From: Streptomyces sp. LUP47B
GTDB taxonomy: Bacteria; Actinomycetota; Actinomycetes; Streptomycetales; Streptomycetaceae
Reading direction: 5' to 3'
Assembly (NCBI RefSeq): GCF_001746295.1
Contig: NZ_MJAH01000001.1
Coordinates: 169,883-233,882, forward strand
DNA length: 64,000 bases
Under the pieces are notes generated by a model that saw only the letters and a list, made by a program, of their open reading frames with translations, was not told the origin of the DNA and ran no database searches. Every line of letters begins with the position of its first letter. Position 1 is the first letter of the stretch. A program made the position numbers and the translations under genes. This document shows positions 53,043 to 62,463 of this stretch, one piece after another.

Positions 53043-53876
53043 ATGACGAACTCGAACGCGAACTCGAACTCGACCTGGACCTGGACCGGCATGGTGGCGG
53101 TGGAGGACACGGCGCTGGCCGTCACTGATACTCGTGGGCCCGGCCAGCCCGTGATCTACCTCAACGGCTCCTACGCCACCCAGAAGAACTGGCAGCGCGT
53201 CACCGCAGAACTCGGAAACGAGTACCGGCACATCACCTACGACGAGCGTGCCCGCGGCCGGTCGAAACAGTCGGCGGACTACTCGTTCGAGGCCTGCATC
53301 CGAGACATCGGCGCCGTCTCGGAGGCGACCGGTGCGGAGCGGCCACTGCTGGTGGGCTGGTCCTACGGCGCGGCGCTGGCGTTGCACTGGGCCACCCGGA
53401 ACCCGGACCGCGTCGCCGGTGTGGTCATGGTTGACGGCGGCTACCCGTGGGACTACCTCGCCACCGTCGAGGGCGGCCGAGAGGCCGGCCGGGAGGAGAT
53501 CCGGAAGATGTTCCGGCGCTTCGGTTGGATCATGCCGCTGGTCCGGCCGCTGGGTATGGCCGCTCGGATGAGCGCCGATCAGCACGCCGAGGTCAACATT
53601 GAGCTGAACGAGATCGTTGCTGCAAGCGACCCGGTCTTCGACCTCGTGACCTTCCCGATGCGGTTCCTCGTGGCCTCTGGTGCCAGCCTCGGCGGTACCG
53701 CGGAAGGGCTGGCGGCAATGCGTGCCACGCTGGACCCGGTCCTCGCCCGGAATCCCAACGTGAAGGTGAGCGCGACGGTCGGAAGCAAGCACACGACTAT
53801 CGTGCGCAAGGACTTCCGTGCCATCGCCGCGACCGTTCGAGAAGTTGCCGGCGTGGTGCACGGTGGGGTCAGCTGA
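53043..53876 (+). CDS. alpha/beta-hydrolase
   Basis: 277 aa. Oxyanion-side motif VIYLNGSYA, TYDERARGRSKQ, nucleophile elbow LLVGWSYGAALAL (Ser), and the late His in VGSKHTTIVRKD. An Asn/Ser-rich start precedes the fold. Followed by a MerR-family regulator 4 bp downstream; the pair is probably one operon controlled by that regulator. Substrate unknown. Confidence 0.85.
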   Translation: MTNSNANSNSTWTWTGMVAVEDTALAVTDTRGPGQPVIYLNGSYATQKNWQRVTAELGNEYRHITYDERARGRSKQSADYSFEACIRDIGAVSEATGAERPLLVGWSYGAALALHWATRNPDRVAGVVMVDGGYPWDYLATVEGGREAGREEIRKMFRRFGWIMPLVRPLGMAARMSADQHAEVNIELNEIVAASDPVFDLVTFPMRFLVASGASLGGTAEGLAAMRATLDPVLARNPNVKVSATVGSKHTTIVRKDFRAIAATVREVAGVVHGGVS

Positions 53877-53880
53877 CGCC

Positions 53881-54651
53881 ATGACAGACGGAATCACCAT
53901 CAGTCAGGCCGCGGCCTTCGCCGGCGTTACAGTGAAGACCATCCGGCACTACCACCAGAACGGCCTGATCGGCGAACCCCGCCGTGACACCTCCGGCTAC
54001 CGACGCTACGGAGCGGCCGAACTGCTGCGGTTGGTTCAAGTCCGGACACTGGCCGGCGCAGGCGTACCGCTGGCCGAGATCGGGACCATACTCGATGCCG
54101 ATCCCGACCGGTTCGCCGCCGCACTCCTTGATGTCGAAGAGAGCCTCACCACCCGGATCGACGAGCTGATCGCGCGGCGCGAGACGCTGCGCCAACTCGC
54201 CCACGGCGACCGGGTCCTGCTGCCCGAGCGTGCACTCGCGCTACTGGACCGGATGCCCGGGCTCGGATTCACCGAGGACGACGTGAAAACGGCACGAGAG
54301 GGCCTGATCCTGGTCAGGGCCCTGATGCCGGAGGGTTTCGACGACTATCTCTCCCAGATCGAGCACGGCCTCGACGATCCCCGGCACGTCGCCATGATCA
54401 AACTCACCTGGAGCGCCGGCAACTGGAGCCCCGACGACCCCCGGATCGAGGAACTCGCCGAGGAAGTGGCCGCCCACTTCCTCGCCGACCCCTCGCTGCT
54501 GCCCACGCTGGCAGGCCTGGAGAACCGAGACGACGGCAAGACCCGATACGAACTGCTCACCCACCACGGAGAAGACCAGCGGCCTGGCTGGACCCGACTG
54601 ACCGCGCTGATCGAGGAGAAGATGCGCTCGGCGGACATCGACAATCCATAA
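53881..54651 (+). CDS. MerR-family transcriptional regulator
   Basis: 256 aa. N-terminal winged helix: ISQAAAFAGVTVKTIRHYHQ, NGLIGEPRRDTSGYRRYGAA, then a coiled dimerisation helix (DVEESLTTRIDELIARRETL) and a C-terminal effector domain of about 120 residues. No Cys cluster, so it is not a metal sensor. Probably binds the 53013-53025 palindrome and controls the upstream hydrolase and itself. The start is the ATG 4 bp after the hydrolase stop. Confidence 0.87.
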   Translation: MTDGITISQAAAFAGVTVKTIRHYHQNGLIGEPRRDTSGYRRYGAAELLRLVQVRTLAGAGVPLAEIGTILDADPDRFAAALLDVEESLTTRIDELIARRETLRQLAHGDRVLLPERALALLDRMPGLGFTEDDVKTAREGLILVRALMPEGFDDYLSQIEHGLDDPRHVAMIKLTWSAGNWSPDDPRIEELAEEVAAHFLADPSLLPTLAGLENRDDGKTRYELLTHHGEDQRPGWTRLTALIEEKMRSADIDNP

Positions 54652-54864
54652 CAGACTCCACGCCGCCCGGCTTCCCGGCCTGATCTTGCGCGGGCTGGAA
54701 TTGAGCACCAGCTCCGCGCGATAGATCCGTCCGACGCCTGACCGGCGGCACTGTGACCCCCACGCGCCCGGCCACGACGCCAACGACAGCGGCAGCGGCC
54801 TGTCGTGATCCACTTCTCACGATCGGCCCGCCCGCCCTGCCCCTTGTTGCCCGCCCGACAGTCC
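54652..54864. other. no gene recognised
   Basis: Gap between the MerR gene and a nicotinamidase fragment. No supported feature. Confidence 0.4.
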
Positions 54865-55010
54865 TCCGTGTACTGGTACTCAGGTCCTGCGGTGTGTTCC
54901 ACCAGGTCGGCGATCTTGGTCGCGATCCGCGCGCCGCCCGGTACGGGGATACTGCCTCCTTCACAGAAGTCGTTCTGCACGTCCACGACGATCAAGCCTC
55001 GGCTCACCAT
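54865..55010 (-). pseudogene. nicotinamidase/isochorismatase-family fragment
   Basis: ATG then VSRGLIVVDVQNDFCEGGSI, PVPGGARIATKIADLVEHTA. VVDVQNDFCEGGS with the catalytic Asp is the N-terminal hallmark of nicotinamidases (PncA type). The frame then becomes unrelated, so about 75% of the enzyme is missing. Confidence 0.7.
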
Positions 55011-55091
55011 GACCACCCTTCATCACGACGGAACAACCCCCGCGTTCTACCCGCCCTGGCACGCCCCCGGGGGGACAGAGGGGGCTGAGGC

Positions 55092-55490
55092 TCACCCGCA
55101 CGGTCCAGGGGCCAGCCACTGGGCGGGATCCTGGTCTGCCTTGGACCGGTTCGAGCGGGCGGTAACGGCCACCAGGCTGGCGGCCGCACCCTGGTCGTTG
55201 GCGTATGCCTCACGGCGCTGTGCCGTCCACGCGGACGCACCGCTGTCCCAGCTCTCCGCCAGGGGCACCATGTGGTCGATGTCCAGGTCGGAGGCTGACG
55301 TCACCCGCACCCGGCCGTAGTACGACCACCAGCTCCCACCCGTCAGACGGCAGTTGGGTCCGACCGAAGGAGGTTCGACGGCCTCGAAGATCAAGACCTC
55401 GGCACGCGTGTTGCAGCCGTCGGACGGGTTGACGCCGGCGTTCCAGTGACGGAAGGCGTCCCGGTCGTAGCCCTCCCGGGACTGGACTCC
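55092..55490 (-). pseudogene. HNH nuclease of the DUF1524 type, both ends damaged
   Basis: Reads RDAFRHWNAGVNPSDGCNTR, AEVLIFEAVEPPSVGPNC, DLDIDHMVPLAESWDSGASA, RREAYANDQGAAASLVAVTA, RSNRSKADQDPAQWLAP. DIDHMVPLAE is the catalytic HNH region of the secreted Streptomyces DUF1524/GmrSD-C family. The secretion signal is absent and the protein stops soon after QWLAP, where homologs continue about 40 residues. Confidence 0.65.
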
Positions 55491-55689
55491 GTCCCCACAG
55501 GCAGGGCGGCGACGGCAGCACGGCTTTGAGCATGACCTGTTGATAGCGACCCGCGACGGGGCGCAGTCGTCTGTTTGCCCAGTGCGCCGCCCGTGTGGGT
55601 GCAATGGTCATACCGGACCGGGAATGGATCACCCTCACTGCGGGGCCGGCACGGTCGCCCGCCGGACCTGCGCCGGCTGTTGCCCTCCG
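55491..55689. other. no gene recognised
   Basis: Short link between nuclease and relaxase fragments. Nothing supported. Confidence 0.35.
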
Positions 55690-55830
55690 CCAGGCGCTCG
55701 CGCTCGATCCGGTAGGCGTCCGGGTGCCGGCCTTCACCCAGGAGCAGTTCGGCCTGCCGCTCGGTCACCACGTCCCCGGCCGTGAGGCCGACCGCTGCCA
55801 GGCCCCGGCCCAAGGTGCGGTAACGATCCC
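55690..55830 (-). pseudogene. possible MobF-type relaxase fragment
   Basis: Minus frame YRTLGRGLAAVGLTAGDVVT, ERQAELLLGEGRHPDAYRIE, RERLAEG resembles the N-terminal region of actinobacterial MobF/TrwC relaxases (VTERQAELLLGEGRHPDADRIE). If right, this is a trace of a conjugative or mobilisable element. Tentative. Confidence 0.4.
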
Positions 55831-56057
55831 GCGAGATCGGTCCAGATCGCCTCGGCCCAGATGATGCCCCGGTTCCGTGCGCCCCTGGTGCTTGTGCACC
55901 GCAGTGGCGCTTCCCGTGCCCCCCGCACGGGCGGTTTGGCATCCGGAGCAGGTCAAGGCATGCCGCAGGCAAGTGACACTCGGATGGCTGCGGGGGGATG
56001 ACCTGGCCATCGGGGGCGGGAACCGTCCGCATGCCTTCCGTCGACCAAGGGAGAAGC

Positions 56058-56627
56058 ATGGCGAACGAGCTGAAGTACGGCGACCAGGTCCACCTGCAGA
56101 ACGGCTACAGCAGCTGGGCGGGCGGTTACCTGGACACCAACGGCCACAGCAGCGACAGCGGGGCCAAGTACGGGGTGTCGACGGCGGACTCGCCCACGCG
56201 GGGAGAAGGCACCGGAACCTGGCAGATCCTCTCCGCCGCCGGCAAAGCCGTTGGAGCCAACGTGGTCAGCGGGGACCTGGTCTACCTGCGGAACCTCTAC
56301 GGCGGTGACGGCGGCTACCTCGACACCAACGGGCACGCGACCGCCGACCAGCAGAACCACGGCGGCAAGTACAACGTCCTGACGTCCAAGGACCAGGACC
56401 GCGCCCCTGGCACCGGCCGCTGGCGCCTTTTCGTCCAGGCCTCCAGCCCCGGTGACCAGCACGTCCGACCCGGCGACGTGATCCACCTGTGGAACACCTA
56501 CGGCGACAACGGCGGCTTCCTGGAAACGAACGGAGGCGGACCCGCCGGCGGCAAGTACGACGTGTGCACCAACGCCTACTACAACCGGGCCCAGAACGTC
56601 GGCGACTGGAAACTCCACCGCGCCTAA
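56058..56627 (+). CDS. probable beta-trefoil protein with three internal repeats
   Basis: 189 aa, ATG four bases after GGGAG. No signal peptide. Three repeats of 55-65 residues share GDxVxLxNxYxxxGGYLxTNG, then KYxVxT, then GxWxL: YGDQVHLQNGYSSWAGGYLD, SGDLVYLRNLYGGDGGYLD, PGDVIHLWNTYGDNGGFLET. Three equal Gly- and aromatic-rich repeats are the hallmark of a beta-trefoil. It may bind sugars or proteins; no enzymatic motif. I do not recognise a named family. It stands alone among broken genes and appears intact. Confidence 0.7.
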   Translation: MANELKYGDQVHLQNGYSSWAGGYLDTNGHSSDSGAKYGVSTADSPTRGEGTGTWQILSAAGKAVGANVVSGDLVYLRNLYGGDGGYLDTNGHATADQQNHGGKYNVLTSKDQDRAPGTGRWRLFVQASSPGDQHVRPGDVIHLWNTYGDNGGFLETNGGGPAGGKYDVCTNAYYNRAQNVGDWKLHRA

Positions 56628-56869
56628 GCCAAGCACCGGCAACGTCGCTCACCGCGGGGACCCGTCCGGCACCCCCTCAAGGGCCCACGCCGAACCCGCT
56701 CTGGACCTCACGGACCAGGGCGGGTTCGCGACCTGCTCCCGCGTCACAGCCGCCCCGGGCATGTGGTTCCACGGACGGAGCGGGGCATCTGCAGGTCGTA
56801 GGTGCCCCGTCCTGATCAGGCGAGGAGTGCCGTCCAGTCAGCCCAGAACGCCTTGCCCCGTATGCCACC

Positions 56870-57469
56870 TCACGACTGTGAGCGGCGCCCGTACGCTGCC
56901 CGCAGCGCCGCGACGGCCTGCTCGTAGGTGTCGGCCCGGGTGTCGATGGTCAGCTGCACGCCGGGCCTCGCCTCCCTGGTGGAGTCAGTCCAGCCTTCCC
57001 GCTGTCGAAGGGGCCCGAGTCCGAGGCAGCTGCGGCGGAAGTCGTTGGCTGCGGCCCGCACATCGCGCGCGCCGTCCCACTCTTCCCGGTACTCCACGTC
57101 CGGCACCCGCCGAAAACGCACCAGTTCCTCCGCGACATCGGCCACCCGAACCGGATCCGCGACAGGTGTGCGCAGTGCCGTGAGGACGGTGTAGAGCAGC
57201 ACGTCGTAGGCGTCGAGCCCGGTCAGGGCGTAGTACCAGCCCTGGCGTTCCTACCAGTCGAGCCGGATCCCGCCGCGGCCGCTGGTGCGGGAGACGTCCC
57301 AGGCGAGAGTGATGTAGGTGGTCAGGCCGCGCTCGAGGCCGTGGTGGCTGGCCCGTACCGTGCCCGGCGGGATGCCGCGTGCGGTGAGGGCGTCGTCCAG
57401 GGCCTTCACGTAGGGCCAGTACGGCATCCCCCGCGGTGCGCCGCGCGGTCCTGGCGGGTCCAGCAGCAC
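56870..57469 (-). pseudogene. DUF6292-like gene interrupted by an in-frame TAG
   Basis: Upstream part: YWPYVKALDDALTARGIPPG, LERGLTTYITLAWDV, RGGIRLDW then TAG (57253-57251). The same frame goes on ERQGWYYALTGLDAYDVLLY, TVLTALRTPVADPVRVADVA and VQLTIDTRADTYEQAVAALR. Homologs have a LxWxExxGW segment here, so a GAG-to-TAG change is likely. About 199 codons in all. The family match (Streptomyces DUF6292) is from memory; function unknown. Confidence 0.6.
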
Positions 57470-57505
57470 AGGTCTACCTCCAGCGGGAGCGGGTCGGGGG
57501 TGGGG

Positions 57506-58245
57506 TCATGAGGCGCGGCGGAAGACGGCGGCCGGGCCGATGACGCCGGGGCCGAACTTGTCGCGCACGCGGTCAATGGCGGTTTCGGCGGCGAGGCGAT
57601 TCTCGCGGGCGTCATCGAGGGAGAGCTGCCGGGGCGCTTGGTCGGCGTCAATGAGATCCTCCCCTTTCAAGGCGATTCCGGTCAGGCGGCCGCGCTGCAG
57701 GCCGGCGGCGTCCATCAGCTGGTAGGCGAGCTGGCGCAGGTCGTCGTCATGCGCGGAGGGCGCGGTCAGGCGGCGGGTCTTCTCCCAGCTGCCGCCACCG
57801 GCGAACTTCAAGGTCAGCGTCAGCGCGCTGGCCACCTGGCCGCGGCCGCGCAGCCGGGTGCCGAGCCGGACGACCAGATCGAGCAGGGAAGCGCGCACGG
57901 CGGCGCCGTCCAGCGTGTGCTCATCGAAGCGGTGGCGCACGCTCGCCGTGGCAGGCAGGGCGCGGGGAACGACGGAGCGGGGGTCGATGCCGCGGGCCCG
58001 GTCGGCGGCCAGTCGGCCGGCCTTCCCGCCCAAAAGGCGCTGCATCGTCGCGGGCGGCACCGCGGCGAGCAGGCCCACGCAGTGGATGCCGTAGTCCCGC
58101 AGCACGGCCCCCTGCCGCGGACCGATCCCGTACAGGGCCTCGACCGGCAGCGGCCCGAGCCAGCCAGTGACGTCCTCGGGGGCGATCGCCAGGACCCCGC
58201 CCGGCACGGGGACCTGTCCGGAGGCGGTGGCGGCGATCGTGAAAC
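57506..58245 (-). pseudogene. Y-family DNA polymerase (DinB/ImuB-like), C-terminal remnant
   Basis: Reads from IAATASGQVPVPGGVLAIAP through LPVEALYGIGPRQGAVLRDY, GIHCVGLLAAVP, GRLAADRARGIDPRSVVPRA to FGPGVIGPAAVFRRAS. This is the helix-hairpin-helix thumb and little-finger part of a Y-family polymerase. The palm with the catalytic Asp/Glu residues is missing: homology stops at about 58245, close to a recombinase module, so that module or a related event probably cut the gene. Confidence 0.78.
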
Positions 58246-58388
58246 TGGAGTACCGACGGGTTCGACCGCGTCCGGCTACCGGACGTTCGACCTGTTCATG
58301 CTGGTTGGCGAATCAGGAGTGACGTCCACTCGAAGGGTGAAGTTCTGCCAGTAACTCGCAGATTCCGCGAGCTGCTTGCGTAATTTGC

Positions 58389-59560
58389 ATGTCCGTGGCG
58401 GATTCCGATACTCGCCGCTTCTCGCTGATCAGCGGGCGCGGCTCGCCAGGCCAGCCTCCCGGGCAGGAGGAGGGCCTAGCCGATGTCCTGACCCTTCAGC
58501 GCCGCGGTGTTCACCCGTCGTCGCGGGAGGCGGAGCAGGCGCTCTACCACGACACGCTCGCGGAGTACTGCTGGGCGCGGGATGTGGCGGGGCTGGCGCC
58601 GACGACCTTGAACCGCCTGGTGCAGCCGGTGATCGAGGTGTGCACTTTCTACGACGTCCTGCCCTGGGAGCTGTCGCCGCGGCAGCTGGACCAGTACTTC
58701 GCCGGGGCGGGCAAGCGCGGTCACACCACGGTCCGCAAGAAGATCACCGGCATCGATCTGTACTTCGCGTTCCTCGAACAGCGGTATGCCGGGGAGATCC
58801 GGCGGCGGTTCGGAGCGGTGGTGGAGTCACCGGTCGATGCATTCAACCGGCCTCGGCACCGCGGGGACCTCGGGCTGCGGATCCCGCCCTCGCGCGCGGA
58901 GATGACGGCGTTCTTCGCCGCGTGGCGCCAGGAACTGGGCTCGGCGCGCAAGTATCCGGTCGCGGTCCGCAACTACGTGATGGCCAAGACCGTTACGTCT
59001 CCGGGGTGCGGGCAACCGAGTTGTGCCTGGTGAGGCTGGGTGACCTGCACTGGAACAATGGCCAATGGGGCCGCTTCCTCGTCAAGGGCAAGGGCAAGGG
59101 CGCGCGCGGGTCGGGCCCGCGGGAGCGCGAGGCGTTCATGTTCGCGGAGGGCCGCGAGCTGCTGTGGTGGTACATCGAGGAGGTCCGGGGTCTGTTCCCG
59201 GACGATGCGCTGGATCCGTACGCTCCGCTGTTTCCTTCCGAGCGGCTGCCGACTGCGCTGGGTGCCGAGGTAGCGGTCGCGCCGCCGGTCTGTGCCGACA
59301 CCTTCCGCCGGTCGCTGCGCGCCGCGTCGCTCGCCCATCTGAAGGGCACGGTGACGGTGCTGTTCCCGCATCTGCTGCGGCACGCCTGCGCGACGCACAA
59401 CTACGAGTCGGGGATGCCGCTTTGGGACGTTCAAGTGCTGCTGGGGCATACCTGGCCGACCACGACGGTCGGCTATCTGGCGAGTGCGAAGGCGGACCCG
59501 GAGCGGGCCAGTCTGGAGTCGTCCCGGCGCGCGGTGCGCCGGCTGAGCGGGGAGACGTGA
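58389..59560 (+). pseudogene. tyrosine recombinase, one frameshift
   Basis: First part: LYHDTLAEYCWARDVAGLAP, ARKYPVAVRNYVMAKTV. At about 58992 the frame must shift by one (a base lost after ACCGT) to continue YVSGVRATELCLVRLGDLHW, VKGKGKGARG, FPHLLRHACATHNYESG, VLLGHTWPTTTVGYL. All catalytic boxes are visible: Arg in GVRATEL, HxxR in HLLRHA, His in LLGH and Tyr in TVGY. Full length about 391 codons. First gene of a three-gene mobile module; broken unless the shift is a sequencing error or programmed. Confidence 0.78.
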
Positions 59561-59564
59561 GGGC

Positions 59565-59912
59565 GTGAAGTGGAATCTGCGCTGGGTGGCGGCCAGGCAG
59601 GACATCTGGAGACCCAGTGACCTGAAGACTGCGTTCGAGGCGGTCGGGTTCACCCCGTCACTGAGCAAGGTGTGCGCGTTGTGGTCGGCCCGGCCGGTGA
59701 CCGTGAGGCTGGACGATCTCGACATGATCTGTGCCGCGCTGAAGTGCACGGTCGCCGATCTGATGGAGGCCGAGCCGCTCGCCGGCGGCGAATCCGGAGA
59801 GCAGGAGGGGCAGCGGGCGGTCGGCCAGGGCCCGGGCGCGGGCAGCGGCGGGCGGCCGGTGCCGAAGCAGAGCGGCGGCAAGGGCGCCGTACGGCGCCTG
59901 CCGCCGAACTGA
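59565..59912 (+). CDS. XRE-type helix-turn-helix protein of the recombinase module
   Basis: 115 aa from a GTG 4 bp after the recombinase stop. MKWNLRWVAARQDIWRPSDL, KTAFEAVGFTPSLSKVCALW, VRLDDLDMICAALKCTVADL is a Cro/CI-like HTH. The tail is Gly/Gln-rich. In actinobacteria such a small HTH gene commonly sits between two recombinase genes (general observation). Probably regulates or assists recombination. Confidence 0.72.
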   Translation: MKWNLRWVAARQDIWRPSDLKTAFEAVGFTPSLSKVCALWSARPVTVRLDDLDMICAALKCTVADLMEAEPLAGGESGEQEGQRAVGQGPGAGSGGRPVPKQSGGKGAVRRLPPN

Positions 59913-59929
59913 GCAGGGGGGTGGCACGG

Positions 59930-62240
59930 GTGAACCGGCCTGGCTCGTGCGGCCTGTGCGCGATCTGGGGCACCATCACGGGCTCCGGCCTGTGCTACGA
60001 GTGCCGCGGCGGCCGCTACGAGAGGGCCAAGGGAGGGCTGCGGGAGGCCGTCTGCCGCCGGTGCGGCTGGCCGGGGATCGTCGGCGCGGACGGCACCTGC
60101 CGGGGATGCCGGATCGCGGTCCGGCTCGGTCAGGCTCCGGCGTGGATGCATGCCGAGTTCGAAAGGCGCGACCTGCCCGCCGGACGGCCGCTGCAACTGG
60201 CCGTGCGCATCGAGGGGCTGGCGCTGAACAGCAACCCGCTGCGCAACCGCGTCGCCACAGGCCCGCGGCAGAGGCTCGCGCCGTGGGCCCGCGGCCGGGT
60301 ATCGCCGGCCCCCGACGACCCCGTGGTGTGCGTGGAGGAAGTCCCCTGCCAGCTCGGGCTGTTCGCGCCCTGGCCCAGGACCTTCACCCGCGCCCACGGC
60401 CAGCGCATCCGCGGCCGGACCATCCTCGACTTCCCCGAGGTCCAGGCGGTGCTCCAGGAGATGGCCGCCGAACGCCGCGTCGGGCAGACCTGGCACTTCC
60501 ACACCGAGGAGGGCGCCCGGCTCGCGCTGGCCGCCCGGCCTCCGGATGAGCGCCTGATGCACCCTGAGACGCTCGCGGATCTCCCGCAGATGGCGCCGAC
60601 CCTGCACGAGGCCCTGATGCGGGCCGGGCTACTCGCGCCGCCGCGGCGGCGGCTGGTGCCCTCCTGGATGTCCGCCGGCCTGGGCAGCTGTCGCGAGTGC
60701 CTGGCCTGGACGAACGAGCGGGACCAGCGGTGCGCGCCCTGCCTGGACTGGGGCGCCGGCCGCCAGGCTGCCCCGTGCCACCGGTGCGGCCGGTGGCTGC
60801 CGTTGCGCGACGACCACTGCCGGCGATGCGTGCTCACCGTCGCGGAGACAGATTACGACCTCGACGGCACCCGTCTGGACGGCGGCGACCAGCTCTGGTT
60901 CGGCGGGCCCCTTGCTCCGCGCAGCAGGGAAGGCGGCCTCTATGGGCGCCGCCGTCTCCAGCGCAAGCGCCGTGAAGCCATCCGTGCCTCGCGGGCCGCC
61001 CGCCCTGTTTCAGAACATCTCGCGCTGCCTGGCCAGCTGGAGCTCTTCCACCTGTCGCGCGACTGGACCCGCCTGGCGGAACGACACCTCCCGGCCCTGA
61101 CCCCGGCCGCCCGGATCCTGCTGAACGGGTTCGTCGCCCACATCAAGAGCCGCGGCTGGGATGCCGGCCGCATGAACGGGAGCATTCGCACCCTGCGCGT
61201 CCTGCTCGCCCACCTCGGAGCCGACGCCCCGCTGCCGGAGGGGGACGTGCGGCTGATCGCACGCCGCAAGCACTTCCACGGCGCCCGCGTCATCAACTAC
61301 CTGCGCCTGACCGGACGTCTCGCCCCCGACTGGCACTCGGATGCAGCTCTGGCCCGGGCCCGGCACCTCGCCGACACCGCCCCCGCCTCGTTCCGCGCCC
61401 CGCTCAACCGGTGGATCGATGTCATGTGCGGCACGGCTCCACGCCCCAGTCGGCCACTCGCCCCGTCGACCGTCTGCTCCTACCTGCGCCTGGCCGCGCC
61501 CCCGCTGCGCACCTGGTACGAGGACGGCGTCACCGATCTGCGGGCCGTCACCCGTACCCACATCGAGCAGGCGCTCGAACCGATACACGGAGAAGCCGCC
61601 AAGTCCCGGGCCACCGCCCTGCGCTCACTGTTCCGGGCCCTCAAACGCGAAAAGCTCATCTTCCGCGACCCGGCCCGCACTGTCTCCCTGACCACCGCCG
61701 TCGTGTTGCCACGACCGCTGGCCGACGACATGCTGCGCGGCGCTCTCGACCGCCTCTCCAACCCACGCGACCGGCTCAGCTTCGCACTCGCCGCCGTACA
61801 TGGCTCTGAGCACCCACGACCAGCGCCATCTGCTGCTGGACGACCTCGACCACCGCCGCGCCATCCTCCGCGTGCGCCGCACCGGCAAGCCCGTCCACAC
61901 CGTCTACCTGGACGAACTCACCTACCGCCTGGCACGGCAGTGGCTGGCCGAACGCCACCGACGCTGGCCCGCCACCACCAGCCCATACCTGCTGGTCACT
62001 GCCCATACCGCCACCGACGACACCCAGCCCCCGGTGTCGATCCAGGCGATCAACAAGCCCCTGCGCGCCCACGGCCACCAGGCGGGCCGCCTGCGTGTGG
62101 ACCTCATCCTCAACGAGGCCCAGCACACTGACGACCCCCTCCACCTCATCCGCCTCTTCGGTCTCTCTCCCCGCACCGCCATGAAGTACATCCACGCCGC
62201 GCACCCGCACCGCAGCCAGAGCGACCCGATCATGTCCTGA
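59930..62240 (+). pseudogene. zinc-ribbon recombinase-like protein, one frameshift
   Basis: About 770 codons. Four CxxC-CxxC ribbons: CGLCAIW..CYEC, CRRCGWP..CRGC, CRECLAW..CAPC, CHRCGRW..CRRC. A recombinase-like helical core follows (LNGFVAHIKSRGWDAGRMNG, VCSYLRLAAPPLRTWYEDGV). At about 61800 one extra base breaks the frame in FALAAVH/ALSTHDQRHLLLDDLDHRR. The end reads LILNEAQHTDDPLHLIRLFG, LSPRTAMKYIHAAHP, where a Tyr may be catalytic. I chose the GTG at 59930 (AGGGGG nine bases upstream). Partner of the recombinase at 58389. Confidence 0.72.
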
Positions 62241-62406
62241 GCAGCACGGGCTGTAGGAATGTGAGGTGCTTGGGCACTCCGACCTGGAACGTTGCGGTGA
62301 TGAGGGTCCCAGTAGTTCTCGCGGAAAACAGCACTACGCCGTGCGGCAGCCCATCGCTCCGGGCTCGGACCCCGATCGAGCGCGGCTGGGTGAGGCGTTG
62401 ACCCTC

Positions 62407-62447
62407 GTAGCTAATGTGACTAGTCTACAGCTAACGACATTAGCTAC
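62407..62447. promoter_or_regulatory. 11-bp inverted repeat before the hydrolase/TetR pair
   Basis: GTAGCTAATGT (62407-62417) and ACATTAGCTAC (62437-62447) are exact reverse complements, with a 19-base spacer that holds a further AGCTAA half-site. It lies 16 bp before the hydrolase start and is the likely operator of the TetR regulator encoded downstream. Confidence 0.6.
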
Positions 62448-62463
62448 TTTGTTGGAGGACGGC

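Noticed and set aside
44009..57253. Amber codons as recoded sense codons
   Set aside because: Only two cases, each explained by one base change, in a region rich in pseudogenes; no sign of pyrrolysine or suppressor genes in the window.
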